Under the pieces are notes generated by a model. The model was not told the DNA's origin. It did no database searches and saw nothing but the letters and a program-made list of their open reading frames with translations. Position numbers and translations under genes: made by a program. Below are positions 53,526-63,292 of a stretch of DNA of 64,000 nucleotides, piece by piece. How positions within the stretch are numbered: the first letter of the stretch is position 1; the number at the start of each line of letters is the position of its first letter. Source of the stretch: DATDPM01 sp963841995 (lineage in GTDB: Bacteria; Pseudomonadota; Alphaproteobacteria; DATDPM01); contig CAWJEX010000002.1 in the NCBI GenBank assembly GCA_963841995.1, forward strand, positions 186,001-250,000, read 5' to 3'.

Positions 53526-54533
53526 ATGAGCCAATTCGACCCCAATCTTGTGAACGCCGTCATTCCGGCGCCGGCGTCGCTGGCGGAAGTCGTGAAACTG
53601 GCCGCGAATTTCGCCGGCAATGCGCGGGCGCCGGCAACGAGGTCGGCTTACGCGCGGGATTGGGCGGATTTCGCCGGGTGGTGCAAAGAGCACGGGGTCG
53701 CAGCACTGCCCGCCGTTCCCGGAACCGTCGCCCTCTATCTGTCGGCGCGGGCCATGCGTCTCAAGGTGTCGACGTTGGAGCGACGGCTTGCCGCCATCAT
53801 CGTGGTCCACCGTTGCCACGGCTTTTTCCTCACCCGCTACGATCCGATTTTCATGGAAATATGGCGGGGGATCCGGCGGACCTTGGGCACGCTGAAACAG
53901 GGAAAGGCGCCGCTTCTCGTTGCCGACCTTACGGCGATTCTGTCCTCGCTGCCCGAATCGCTTTCCGGAATCCGCGACCGCGCCATTTTGCTTACCGGGT
54001 TTGCTGCCGCACTTCGCCGCTCCGAAATCGTGGCGCTTGACGTTTCGGACGTTACGATCACCGGCGCCGGGATGATTTTGCGCGTGCGCCGGGGGAAGAC
54101 CGACCAAGAAGGGAAGGGGAGCTGGCGGGCCATTCCGAAGGGTGCCAATCCCGACACCTGCCCGGTTGGGGCATTGAAGGCGTGGATCATGGCCGCACAA
54201 TTGAGCGAAGGCCCGTTGTTCCGCGCCATCGACCGGTTCGGCCGCCTGGGCGAAACGAGGCTACGCCCGGCCCGGATTGCCCGGATCGTCAAGCGCGCGA
54301 TTAAGAGCCATGGCTGCGCCAAGTGCTGGAGCAGAGGCGAGATCGCGGCCAGGCAGCGGATCTTTTCGGCCCACAGCTTGCGCGCAGGCCTGGCTACTTC
54401 CGCCGCCGCCGCCGGGGTCGAGGAATCCGTCATCATGCGGCAAACCGGGCATCGCCGCCGCGACAAGGTCCAGGGTTATATTCGTCTCGGGATTCTGTTC
54501 CGGGAAAATGCCGCCGGCCGGATCGGGCTTTGA
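53526..54533 (+). CDS. Tyrosine recombinase of the XRE/AAA/GIY-YIG module
   Basis: A 335-residue recombinase from the ATG at 53526 (AGGAGAG upstream). It has a core-binding region with R-S-A-Y-A-R-D-W-A-D-F-A-G-W-C, Arg in A-A-L-R-R-S-E-I-V-A-L, H-S-L-R-A-G-L-A-T, G-H-R-R-R and Tyr in V-Q-G-Y-I-R-L-G. Iterons start 7 bp after its stop and may be its binding sites. Confidence 0.9.
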   Translation: MSQFDPNLVNAVIPAPASLAEVVKLAANFAGNARAPATRSAYARDWADFAGWCKEHGVAALPAVPGTVALYLSARAMRLKVSTLERRLAAIIVVHRCHGFFLTRYDPIFMEIWRGIRRTLGTLKQGKAPLLVADLTAILSSLPESLSGIRDRAILLTGFAAALRRSEIVALDVSDVTITGAGMILRVRRGKTDQEGKGSWRAIPKGANPDTCPVGALKAWIMAAQLSEGPLFRAIDRFGRLGETRLRPARIARIVKRAIKSHGCAKCWSRGEIAARQRIFSAHSLRAGLATSAAAAGVEESVIMRQTGHRRRDKVQGYIRLGILFRENAAGRIGL

Positions 54534-54539
54534 ATCGGG

Positions 54540-54767
54540 CGACACCAGTTTTCATTGAATAAGTGAATCGCCACCGGTTTTGACTGACCGGATCGCCACC
54601 AGATTTGGTTGATCGGACCCGCCACCGGTTTTGCTTGAATATTTGGGTCCCTAGGATGGTCGGCACCGCTGGTGGCAAGGGCTCGAAAAGGGGGGCATTC
54701 CCGAGCCCTTGCCACCGGTCTTGGCGGGTATCCTAGACGCCCGAAAATTCAAGCAAAACCGGTGGCG
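54540..54767. repeat. 19-bp iterons and nested inverted repeats after the recombinase
   Basis: Four direct copies of a CGCCACCGGTTTTGCTTGA-like 19-mer (54540, 54569, 54594, 54620; spacing 25-29 bp) are followed by an inverted copy (54749-54767). The last direct copy and the inverted one form 21-bp perfect arms (54620-54640 / 54747-54767). Between them lies a second 15-bp perfect inverted repeat GGTGGCAAGGGCTCG (54671-54685 / 54702-54716). This looks like a recombination, replication or transfer site. Confidence 0.8.
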
Positions 54768-55730
54768 ATCCTTCCGCCACGCCCCCCATTCGCACGAAGA
54801 CGCCGGAATTCATCGGTTCACCGGAAATCTGCATCGGAATTGCCGCGTGCGGGAGCGGCGCGCTTAACGCATCGCCGGCCGATCGAACCGACGATCGCCC
54901 TTTAGCCAGCAACACGCTTTGAAGTGCAGGCAGAAGCCGAGGTCGTTGACTCGGTATCCGGCGGGGTTACCGCGAAGCGTTGCTACGGCATCGCCAATTC
55001 ATTGGCGACATCAATCGACGTCGAACATCGTGGATCCGGTCCAGCGAGACTCGCTCATGAATTGCGCGGCAGTCCGTTTTGTGATCGGCGTTCCGTCGTT
55101 CTTCCAACGAAAGTGCTTTCATTAATTGACGGAAAAAATATTTGCGCGCGCAGATTTTTTACAAAAAAGCGTAGATACGGCGGTGTTTGTTGCTGAAATG
55201 AAAAAAATGGACGAATTCTGTCGATTCCTGTTGCCACCCGGAAAGACACGAGTGCTTACTTTTTTTGGAACCGTCGATACCCAAAGGATTTTGCCTGGTC
55301 GACGATTTCCTTGCGGGCTCGAACGGGCCTCGATCCCGCCAGTATGGCGATATTCCCGCACCGCTGAGGCGGTGGTTCCGCGGTGAGCAGTTTATTGGTG
55401 GCCCAAATAAAAAAAAGCGCAATACCGGTTTCGTTTGGTGACGGCCGCAAGTACTCGCTCCTTCTGCTTCTGTTGCCGGCTCATCCGGCGTCGGAAACCG
55501 GGGGACAGACGCCAATGCAAATTGGCGTGCGCGCTCCCCTTATGGCTCGCACGCCGCAGAACTTCGATGAATGGGAATGGCACAGCAGGTTCGAGATTCA
55601 GCCATCGCTTTTGCGCTTCGGCACGGGGTGCCGAAGGATGGGATATGCCAGCGCCGAAGCACTGTCTGCCGGCGCCGTTCGCCGCGGCGTCGGATAATCA
55701 TAATTCCAGGAACGGCCGCGGGGGCATGCC
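54768..55730. other. Non-coding stretch, no gene supported
   Basis: About 960 bp. It contains an AT-rich patch around 55120-55260 and a perfect hairpin CACCGC-TGAG-GCGGTG (55359-55374). Open frames here have no domain or credible start. It may include the end of the ISL3-like element, which I could not delimit. Confidence 0.4.
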
Positions 55731-56075
55731 GTGGCTGATTACAAAATCGTCTATGGGCGGATGTCACGCCGCGATGTGCTGATCGCAAACATGAAAATAA
55801 CCAGCGCGCCCAGAAAGGAAATGGATCCGGATACCGGCATGGAAATCGTCGTTATGGACGCGGTGTCGCACTTGCCGGTCCCGAAAGGCCAAAAATTGCG
55901 GTCCAACGGATGGCGCACCATTCGGATTCGCGTGCCTTCGCACGGTCACGACCCGACCTTCGTGATCATCAAATATGAAGTGAAAAAGTCATGCAAACAA
56001 AAGACCCGTGATCCCGAAGACGGGAAAGATTTGCAACCCCAACAGGAGAGCGAACATGAAACTGAAAACCAATAA
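55731..56075 (+). CDS. Small protein preceding the ISL3-like transposase
   Basis: A 114-residue basic protein with a beta-rich first half (Y-K-I-V-Y-G-R-M-S-R-R-D-V-L-I) and a charged tail (E-V-K-K-S-C-K-Q-K). I recognise no family. Its last 20 bases overlap the transposase start at 56056, so the two are coupled and it is likely an accessory protein of the element. Confidence 0.55.
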   Translation: MADYKIVYGRMSRRDVLIANMKITSAPRKEMDPDTGMEIVVMDAVSHLPVPKGQKLRSNGWRTIRIRVPSHGHDPTFVIIKYEVKKSCKQKTRDPEDGKDLQPQQESEHETENQ

Positions 56076-57348
56076 CCCGACCGGACGCAAATATAAGCCC
56101 CTCCAAGGATTTTGGGACCCAGAATTCCACATATTCGCTATGAGGCTGGCGATGAGAGACTCCTACCTCGGAATCCAAAAGGAGCACCGGCTACCGGCTT
56201 CAACCATAGCCCGAATTTTCGTTCCCTCGGCGCATGCGCTGTTGAACGAGTACCGGCCCGTGCTCCGCGGCCGCGTCATACTTATCGACGATGCTCACCC
56301 CTATGGCATCGACAAGCCGGGCTGGATGGTTGTCACGGATTTCTGCGCTCCCGGCTACCCGATCGCGGCCATCACCGAAGGCATGACAGCCGAGGACATC
56401 GTCAAAATGATCGACGGGATTCCCGGCAGCGAAGATGTACACACGATTATCAGCGACGGAGGGCTGAACATTGAAGGCGCCATAGAGATCCTTCGCAAGC
56501 GCGGCCGGAAAATCAAGCATGTCATCGACCGCTTCCACGCGGTCAGGATGTTCAGTTTCGCCCTAGAGGACCTCACCAAAGCGGCTGCCAACCAAGGTGA
56601 CGCGCGTCGTGGTCGCAAATTGCAGGCGCTCATATCGCTGTTCAAGTCGCTCCCAGATGACCTGATCGAGGTAAACAACGCGGTATTGCATGCCGCCGCC
56701 GCCCTTAATACGGACATCCTGCGGGCGGTCGAAATATACCGGTCGCTTCTCGAGTTCTACGATCCCGAGGATGTTCGTGAAGCGAGGGGCAAGCTTGCCT
56801 CGCTGAAGATAAAGCACCAAAACCTTCGTAAGGCTGGGGCCGAAGGCGATCGTATCAAAAAAAGCGGCGAAGACATTGCTGAGGCGGAAGCCAGACTTGC
56901 CGCTCTTAAGGCCAAGCGCAACGACCGTGCCGAGGCAGATGCCAGGCTTGCCTCCGTCGAGGCGAATTTCACCGCAGCCTCTCCGCTTGTGCAAGAATGC
57001 TTCTTGAATGCGATCAACTACATCAAACGCCGCCGCGAGGCAGTTCTAAACTTCTTTCCCTTCGAATATACCAACGGCCCGGCGGAAATGAACAATCGCC
57101 GATTCAAACCGGTGATGGCCTTTTCTAAAGGGTGCCCGTTCGAAGTCATTGCCGTGAGAGTCATGTACGATTCTGGATCATTTGACGTCAATTATCATTT
57201 CAGACGCATCGCCTACCGCATCGCCCCGCCGCTGCTGCTGAAAGCATTGCCCGAGGAATTGCCGGAGAATTCCGCGGCGGAGGAAACCTTCGACCCTCCC
57301 CCGACTTACGTCGAACCGATCCAGATATCATTCGGGCCCGACTTCTAG
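56056..57348 (+). CDS. ISL3-like DDE transposase
   Basis: A 430-residue transposase from the ATG at 56056 (GGAG upstream). The DDE residues fit I-L-I-D-D-A-H (Asp), I-I-S-D-G-G-L-N (Asp) with V-I-D-R-F-H-A-V-R, and Glu in T-N-G-P-A-E-M-N-N-R-R-F-K, as in the ISL3 family. An unusual Lys/Ala/Glu-rich coiled coil (about 240-310) sits between the second Asp and the Glu. No zinc-finger N-terminus of standard ISL3 is seen, so it may be a divergent group. Terminal repeats were not found. Confidence 0.78.
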   Translation: MKLKTNNPTGRKYKPLQGFWDPEFHIFAMRLAMRDSYLGIQKEHRLPASTIARIFVPSAHALLNEYRPVLRGRVILIDDAHPYGIDKPGWMVVTDFCAPGYPIAAITEGMTAEDIVKMIDGIPGSEDVHTIISDGGLNIEGAIEILRKRGRKIKHVIDRFHAVRMFSFALEDLTKAAANQGDARRGRKLQALISLFKSLPDDLIEVNNAVLHAAAALNTDILRAVEIYRSLLEFYDPEDVREARGKLASLKIKHQNLRKAGAEGDRIKKSGEDIAEAEARLAALKAKRNDRAEADARLASVEANFTAASPLVQECFLNAINYIKRRREAVLNFFPFEYTNGPAEMNNRRFKPVMAFSKGCPFEVIAVRVMYDSGSFDVNYHFRRIAYRIAPPLLLKALPEELPENSAAEETFDPPPTYVEPIQISFGPDF

Positions 57349-57909
57349 ATTGACGATTCCGACGAGCGTTACCCGGCAGATCAAAAGCGTAGATCGTCAT
57401 GGCGCGGATGAAATTCACGGGATCGGTAGAGGCGAAGAGCACCGCCGCTCCGACGGATGACATTGGGTCGGGCTGCGCCCGACGAGAGCTAAGATCTCAA
57501 AGTGGATCTGGCGCCAATTCCTTGTGTTGCCATCGTCCAAGGGCTCTAAAACGGTGGTGTTATGGAATCCGTACACAAGCGTTGGCGCAGATCGGGGGTG
57601 ACTTATCAAACGATGGCCTCCCCCAATGTCCTGCCCGCTCCGATAAGAGCCCGCAAGTTTCCGCTTCCGAGCCGAAAGCCGTCATACTTAACTTGTCGCG
57701 GGATGTCGCGGAAGTGCCAGGAGCCGACAAATTGAACGAAATTTCCGGTGAGCGCGTACTGCAATCAACTGTTATCCGTACAGATGAATTGTGATGAGCA
57801 ACATCGAATCTTTTTGCGGATTTGCGAGGATCGGTTGCGCCAGGGTTTTCCGTACAGGCTCACGGTCCCCTAGATCATCACACCGCTGGTCTGTGCTACC
57901 CTCGCGCCC
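57349..57909. other. Non-coding stretch, no gene supported
   Basis: About 560 bp between the transposase and the PLD gene. Open frames show no domain or ribosome site. Confidence 0.4.
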
Positions 57910-58464
57910 ATGCCGATCCGTCGCCTTCTGTTCCTGCTCGTCCTCATGGTGCCGATATTGCTTGGCATCCCCGCCATTGCTGCGGAACCCTCATCACCGC
58001 AAGTTGCGCCCTCATGGCAGGCTTGCTTTACGCCGGGAGAAGACTGCACCGGCTTGATCGTTCGGCAGCTATATGCGGCCCAGAAAACGGTTCTAGTTCA
58101 GGCATACTCGTTCACCAGTGAGCCCATTGCCAGGGAGCTTGCCGATGCTCACAGGCGTGGCGTCGAGGTTCACGTGATCCTCGACAAGAGTAATCGCACC
58201 GAGAAGTACTCGGCGGCGGACTTCCTCGCTCACGCTGGCATCGCCGTGTTGATCGACTCGGAACATAGGATCGCGCACAACAAGGTCATGGTGATCGACG
58301 GTGAGACGGTTATCACCGGCAGCTTCAACTTCACCAAGGCCGCGCAGCTTGACAATGCAGAGAATGTGTTGGTGATCCACAGTCAGGAGTTGGCGAAGCG
58401 ATACTCGGAGAATTGGCAACGGCATGCCCGCCACTCGGAGCCTTACGGTGGGCATGGGCAGTGA
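57910..58464 (+). CDS. Secreted phospholipase D-family nuclease (Nuc-like)
   Basis: A 184-residue protein with a signal peptide (L-L-F-L-L-V-L-M-V-P-I-L-L-G-I-P-A-I-A-A) and one PLD domain with the HKD motif H-N-K-V-M-V-I-D-G-E-T-V-I-T-G-S-F-N-F-T. Length and single HKD match the Nuc endonucleases of plasmids such as pKM101, which dimerise to form the active site and degrade DNA in the periplasm. Its place in an accessory region supports a mobile or defence role. Confidence 0.88.
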   Translation: MPIRRLLFLLVLMVPILLGIPAIAAEPSSPQVAPSWQACFTPGEDCTGLIVRQLYAAQKTVLVQAYSFTSEPIARELADAHRRGVEVHVILDKSNRTEKYSAADFLAHAGIAVLIDSEHRIAHNKVMVIDGETVITGSFNFTKAAQLDNAENVLVIHSQELAKRYSENWQRHARHSEPYGGHGQ

Positions 58465-58694
58465 GCGTGGTGCTCATGGTGGCTCAGATCTCGGCCGATT
58501 TAAATTAATTAAGCTTAATGAGCGTGTTGGAAGGGCAGAGCGGCGATACTGAATAAAGCCGCAATAGACTTGGCCGAGAAGCATGATCGGGTTAGCTTGA
58601 ATGGGGGAGGATGGGGATGAAAACCGCCAAAAGACATGCCGAATTATGCAAATGGCCGGGCTAACAGGAAGTTCGCGCCCGGCAAAACGCTGAA

Positions 58695-60134
58695 TTGTTT
58701 TTGGCATCCCCGAATTGGCTAATGAGACTCGCCGACCTTCTAAAATTCGGCGCCGCGCGCGGAAACGTCCGTCCATCGATCCTACGGTTTCCGTCAATTG
58801 ATACGGACGGAATGGCTAAACGCATGCGCCTTGCGGAAAGAGCCAAGGAGCAGGCGAACCGTGATCTGCCGGCCTCCGATAGTCGAAGTCTCGACGCCGT
58901 TGAGCAGGAAATCGTCAACGAAATCTGCGAGGAAGAGAAATCCCAGTTTGACAATTACCAAGAGAATAAAAAAACCTACGCGGATCGTGCCGGATCACTG
59001 GCGATCCAAGGTTTGCTCGTGCAATTGGGCGCTGCTGTTGACGATGCCATCGCCAACTTTGCGAATCGAACGCACAATGGCGCGAACGTCCTCTATCTGG
59101 ACCGCAAGCACGTAATTGAAACCGAGCAGGAATTAGAGCGATTCAGAAAGAAACACACCTTAGAGAGGCCGGCGAGGCAGATTAAGTCACGCGTTCTGAG
59201 CGTAGGTTTCTTATTGCTCATCGTTCTGGCGGAATCGATTGCAAACGGCCTTATTTTGCGAACAGGCAGCCCCTTCGGGCTGTTGGGCGGCATCGGTCTG
59301 GCGACGATCATTGCCTTTATCAATGTCGCAGTTGGTGTCTTCGCCGGTCGGATCATCTTCCCTTGGATAAGTCACAAAAATAGATTTATCCAATTTCTCG
59401 CTGGCACTGCGTCGGTTGCCTATGTCATGGCCGCGTTGGGGCTCAACCTTATGGTGGCTCATTATCGGAGCGCCATGATCCTTGATCCGCTAAATGCTGC
59501 ACAATTAGCAATGAAGAATATTCAGAACAGCCCTTTTAAAGTTGTCGACATCCAGTCTTGGATGCTTTTCGCTATGGGCGTGATATTTTCGATTGCCTCT
59601 GCGATCGACAGCTGGCTGATGGACGACCCTTATCCGGGCTATGGCCGAGTTACGCGTGAACATCAGGACGCAGCAGAACTCTATACGGAACAGAAATCCG
59701 AGCTCTTAGCGGAGCTCGAGACCATCAAAGATACGGCCGAGAGCACTGTTGATCGCTGCGTCCGCGACATCGAGATTCGCCGCGGTGAATACGACAGCAT
59801 TCTTACAAAAGGCATGGCCTTGAGAGAGGCCATGGCCGAACATTTTGTGCATCTGGAAAGCGCAGCCAACACGCTCTTACAGGCTTACCGAGACGAAAAT
59901 CGCAAACACCGAAAGGTCGCTCCTCCACCGAGATTCGATGAACGGTGGAGTCATAAGGCTCCGGACCTCGAAAAACAGACAATCCCCGAACGACTACAAC
60001 AGCAAATTGATGCCACTTTGGCTAAAGCCATGGAAGCAGCACCGCTCCAGATCAAGAAGTTGCATGACGCGTATCTTGAATCGATGGCGAAATATCGAAA
60101 AATCGATGAACTGACTGCTAAGGACATCTCGTAG
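58695..60134 (+). CDS. Four-TM membrane protein with coiled-coil ends, gene 1 of putative motor operon
   Basis: A 479-residue protein. Residues 40-160 are charged and helical, four membrane segments follow (about 168-188, 194-218, 231-254, 287-307), and the C-terminal 160 residues are coiled coil. A motif D-P-Y-P-G-Y-G-R-V follows the last helix. I do not recognise the family; the layout recalls DUF4407-type proteins. The start is TTG 58695 or ATG 58722. The stop TAG shares a base with the GTG start of the next gene. Confidence 0.75.
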   Translation: MFLASPNWLMRLADLLKFGAARGNVRPSILRFPSIDTDGMAKRMRLAERAKEQANRDLPASDSRSLDAVEQEIVNEICEEEKSQFDNYQENKKTYADRAGSLAIQGLLVQLGAAVDDAIANFANRTHNGANVLYLDRKHVIETEQELERFRKKHTLERPARQIKSRVLSVGFLLLIVLAESIANGLILRTGSPFGLLGGIGLATIIAFINVAVGVFAGRIIFPWISHKNRFIQFLAGTASVAYVMAALGLNLMVAHYRSAMILDPLNAAQLAMKNIQNSPFKVVDIQSWMLFAMGVIFSIASAIDSWLMDDPYPGYGRVTREHQDAAELYTEQKSELLAELETIKDTAESTVDRCVRDIEIRRGEYDSILTKGMALREAMAEHFVHLESAANTLLQAYRDENRKHRKVAPPPRFDERWSHKAPDLEKQTIPERLQQQIDATLAKAMEAAPLQIKKLHDAYLESMAKYRKIDELTAKDIS

Positions 60135-60955
60135 TGACGAGTGTTCATACCCGCAAGAAGAAGGCGCAGGCTCGAAAGGGCTGGATTCTGATTGCGATAG
60201 CGACAATAGCATTCTTGGCTATCGGTGCGGGCGCCATAGCACTTAGCCTTCGCGAACGCAGAACGGATGTTGCAACTGGGTGTCCGGTTGATCGCTTCGA
60301 TGCGATCACCGCCGTCCTCGTTGATATGACGGATACTCTTGATCCAGTTCAGGCGGCGGCGCTTCGCAATACATTGCTAAAAATTCGAGACGCGACACCG
60401 AAATTTGGACGACTTGAAATTTACACGCTTGCACCGGTCGATGTGACCACCCTCAGCCCTGTCTTCGCAGCATGTAGCCCCGGGTCAGCGAAAGATGTCG
60501 ATAGTTCGCTGTACGGCAATCCCGATCTTGCGGATTTAATCTGGAAGAAGAAATTCGGTGATAAGGTCGAAGAGATTATTGGCAGGATTGAAAAGACTCC
60601 GCCCGAAGAACGATCACCGATCCTTCAAGCCGTAAAATCGGTCAGTGTTACGGCATTTGGAAATCCGCTTGCGCGAGACACACCAGTCAGGAAATTGATA
60701 TTGATCTCAGACCTTATACAGAATGGTCCGCAGCTTTCAATGTACCGCGAAATCCCGGACCTTGCGGCATTTCGCCAGTCGCAACTATACGCTGACACTC
60801 GTCCTGGTTTGAGAGGCGCCAACGTGGAATTAGTGATCATTTCGCGTGAGACGAAACGCAACATCCAGAACGCGCGGTGGCGCGACTTCTGGATTGGCTA
60901 TTTTGAGAGTATCAACAGCACCGTCGAGCGATGGGTAAAAATCGAAGAATACTGA
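60134..60955 (+). CDS. Membrane-anchored vWA-like protein, gene 2 of putative motor operon
   Basis: A 273-residue protein with a basic N-terminus, one membrane helix (about 16-37) and an extracytoplasmic domain that looks like a von Willebrand A fold: A-V-L-V-D-M-T-D-T-L resembles the MIDAS strand-loop and L-I-L-I-S-D-L-I-Q-N a later strand. No named family is recognised. It overlaps the next gene by 25 bp. It may bind a surface or peptidoglycan partner. Confidence 0.7.
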   Translation: MTSVHTRKKKAQARKGWILIAIATIAFLAIGAGAIALSLRERRTDVATGCPVDRFDAITAVLVDMTDTLDPVQAAALRNTLLKIRDATPKFGRLEIYTLAPVDVTTLSPVFAACSPGSAKDVDSSLYGNPDLADLIWKKKFGDKVEEIIGRIEKTPPEERSPILQAVKSVSVTAFGNPLARDTPVRKLILISDLIQNGPQLSMYREIPDLAAFRQSQLYADTRPGLRGANVELVIISRETKRNIQNARWRDFWIGYFESINSTVERWVKIEEY

Positions 60956-62295
60956 GCGCTACGCCGGAAGCGGTCCCGGCAGAGGGTCGACAAGTTGTTC
61001 ATCGTAATCCGTTGAACGACGTGCCGGACCAATGGCTTTTCTTCGGTTGTTTTGGGCTCGGCGCTGTCGCAATTTGGGTGCTGAAATCACTCGGCGTCGG
61101 CCAATACGTCGTAACTGCTGTGCCCGTATCTTTGATGTGCATTTACGTTATGGTCGCAATCGTGACGAAGCGGTATCGAATCCGCGCGGATAAAGTTGGC
61201 GACAACGTTTATTATCTAGGTTTCCTCTTTACGCTTGTAAGCCTCGCATATGCGCTTTGGTCATTTACAGCGGCGGCGACTGCGACCGAAACGATCATTA
61301 CGAGCTTTGGGATTGCCATTATTACGACGATCGTTGGCTTGGCTGGCCGGGTCCTTTTCAATCAAATGCGAGAAGATCCGGTCGAATATGAGCGGGAGGC
61401 ACGCTATTCGCTTGCCGAGGCGACCCGAAATTTAAAATCGCAGATTGACGATATAACCGTTGAATTTTCCAGCTTCAAACGAGGTTTAATCCAGGTTGTA
61501 GGGGAGGGAGTCACTGATATTTCAGACAAAGCAAACCATGCGTTATTGCAGAATTTGGATCGCTTTACCGAGGTTGGCGCCGGGGTCATTGGAAAGATTG
61601 AGTCCGCATTCAGTACTTTTACCGATCACTCCGTTCGGCTCAACGACATTGCGTCAAAGAACGTCAATGCCCTCGATGCGCTCTTCCAGCGAATCGAAAA
61701 GATCGAAGCATCGCCGGATCTCCTGACCAGCAAGTTCGGGCCAATCCTGGCAAAATTCGGGGACCTGGCAAATGAGTCCTTAGAAAGAAGTCGCACACAC
61801 GACGAGAGTCTGCGGAAGCTGGTCGACCTAACCGATGCCGTGCTTGCAACGAGCAAAAAACTGCATGATGCGGTCGACACGGCAGCTGCCAATGTTGGCG
61901 AAGGGCTTCAGAAGTTTAGCCGCAACCTCGAAAATGGGATTGCAACGACCGAAAAGCTTTCCGAGGTACTGGAGGCGGCGACAAAGGCAGTAGCCGCTGA
62001 CCTAGAAATCAGCCGAACCGCTGCAGGCCAAATGAAAGAGATTCTCGATTGCCAAATTGGCGCTAGTAAAGAGGCAGTTGATGCACTCCGCCGGATCGCT
62101 GGAGCAGAGATCGAAACCAATCGGGATGCCTTGAGGGAAATCAAGGCCATGATGCTTTCGGATATCGAAACGATGAGGCAGTACCGCAAACAGGCGGACG
62201 AAATGCTGGTTGACAGCGCCAACATGGTGCTTGAGCTGGAGAAGACCTTAGTTTCACTCGCCCATGTCATGACCGAGAAACTCGGTGGATCCTAA
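60931..62295 (+). CDS. MotA/ExbB/ZorA-like membrane protein with long coiled coil, gene 3
   Basis: A 454-residue protein with four membrane helices (about 35-53, 60-79, 93-112, 122-143); the last, F-G-I-A-I-I-T-T-I-V-G-L-A-G-R, resembles the Thr-rich pore helix of MotA/TolQ/ExbB. About 300 residues of cytoplasmic coiled coil follow, as in ZorA of the Zorya defence system, whose tail carries a signal to the cytoplasm. Family membership is inferred from layout. It overlaps gene 4 by 11 bp. Confidence 0.7.
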   Translation: MGKNRRILSATPEAVPAEGRQVVHRNPLNDVPDQWLFFGCFGLGAVAIWVLKSLGVGQYVVTAVPVSLMCIYVMVAIVTKRYRIRADKVGDNVYYLGFLFTLVSLAYALWSFTAAATATETIITSFGIAIITTIVGLAGRVLFNQMREDPVEYEREARYSLAEATRNLKSQIDDITVEFSSFKRGLIQVVGEGVTDISDKANHALLQNLDRFTEVGAGVIGKIESAFSTFTDHSVRLNDIASKNVNALDALFQRIEKIEASPDLLTSKFGPILAKFGDLANESLERSRTHDESLRKLVDLTDAVLATSKKLHDAVDTAAANVGEGLQKFSRNLENGIATTEKLSEVLEAATKAVAADLEISRTAAGQMKEILDCQIGASKEAVDALRRIAGAEIETNRDALREIKAMMLSDIETMRQYRKQADEMLVDSANMVLELEKTLVSLAHVMTEKLGGS

Positions 62296-63292
62296 TATCC
62301 AAAACCAGGATCGGTATTACCGTCGCGGTTTAGTGCTCGGTCTAACCATGGCTGAAATCATGGTTCTGATGTTATTCGCGCTTCTCCTCGCGTTAGCAGC
62401 TGCGATGGCGAAGAAAGAGTCAATTATAAGGGACTATTATCAACTTCGCGAAACATTCTCAGAAATCATGGCGGGAAACAAATCCGACATGACTGCCGAG
62501 GACGTTCTTAATGAGATTCAAAGACAAAAGACCGAGATTGCGAATCTTCACGCCGAGGTTGATCGCCAACACGATATCGAGCAGAAGACAAAATTGGCGG
62601 AGGATGTCTTTCAAGAATTGCGCCGCGGTGGGGTCGAAAGTCCGGAAACACCGGAAGGTATCCGGGATCTCGGAGATAAACTTAAAATCGCCAGGGAAGT
62701 GATAAGTGCGGCGAAAGCCACCGGTACAAATGCGAGCCCGAAAGATGTCGCGGATAGGCTAGAGCTAGCCAATACAGTTATCGAGGCAGCGAAAGGCAAG
62801 GATAGCGCCAAGCCGGATCCTGAACACGTCACGGAGATTTTTAAAAACGCGCAAGAGGCCGATCGCCGTTATCACGATCTGCTTGGCCAGAACAGAAATC
62901 TGCAAAGCCAATTACTCGCTGCGGGCAAGGGCACTGAGCTGCCACCGTGTTGGGCCTCGGCGGAAACTGGCAAGCCTGAGTACATTTTCGACGTGACCAT
63001 CAACTCGACCGGTTTGATCATTTCAAGTAACGCCGCGAGGCCAGAAATGCAGTATCGTGCGGCGCAATATGCGGAACTTCCCATATCAATGATTCAGTTC
63101 GACATGGAGTTGTCGGAGTCCAATTTTCGGCAAGAAACCGAAGCCATTCGGCGCTGGGGCGACGAGCAAGAGCAAAGGTGTAGGTTCTTCGTGCGTCTGA
63201 TTGATGCCACGAGGCCCGATGAGAAGGCGACATTCAAGCACTTAATGCTTACGACGGGGGAAAGTTTCTATTATTGGTTAGTCCCACAATGA
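62285..63292 (+). CDS. Single-TM MotB/ExbD/ZorB-like protein, gene 4
   Basis: A 335-residue protein with one N-terminal membrane helix (about 15-41, L-T-M-A-E-I-M-V-L-M-L-F-A-L-L-L) that holds a Glu24 where MotB/ExbD have the ion-carrying Asp. A coiled-coil stalk follows (about 60-215) and then a C-terminal domain with P-P-C-W-A-S-A-E-T-G-K-P-E-Y-I-F-D-V. No OmpA-type peptidoglycan domain is recognisable, unlike MotB and ZorB. Its TGA overlaps the next ATG. Confidence 0.7.
   Translation: MDPNIQNQDRYYRRGLVLGLTMAEIMVLMLFALLLALAAAMAKKESIIRDYYQLRETFSEIMAGNKSDMTAEDVLNEIQRQKTEIANLHAEVDRQHDIEQKTKLAEDVFQELRRGGVESPETPEGIRDLGDKLKIAREVISAAKATGTNASPKDVADRLELANTVIEAAKGKDSAKPDPEHVTEIFKNAQEADRRYHDLLGQNRNLQSQLLAAGKGTELPPCWASAETGKPEYIFDVTINSTGLIISSNAARPEMQYRAAQYAELPISMIQFDMELSESNFRQETEAIRRWGDEQEQRCRFFVRLIDATRPDEKATFKHLMLTTGESFYYWLVPQ

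Noticed and set aside
57399..57794. 131-codon plus-strand frame between the transposase and PLD genes
   Set aside because: Composition is irregular, there is no ribosome site, and I recognise nothing in it.
58508..58519. 12-bp palindrome ATTAAGCTTAAT before the motor operon
   Set aside because: Short AT-rich palindromes arise by chance and there is no further support for an operator.
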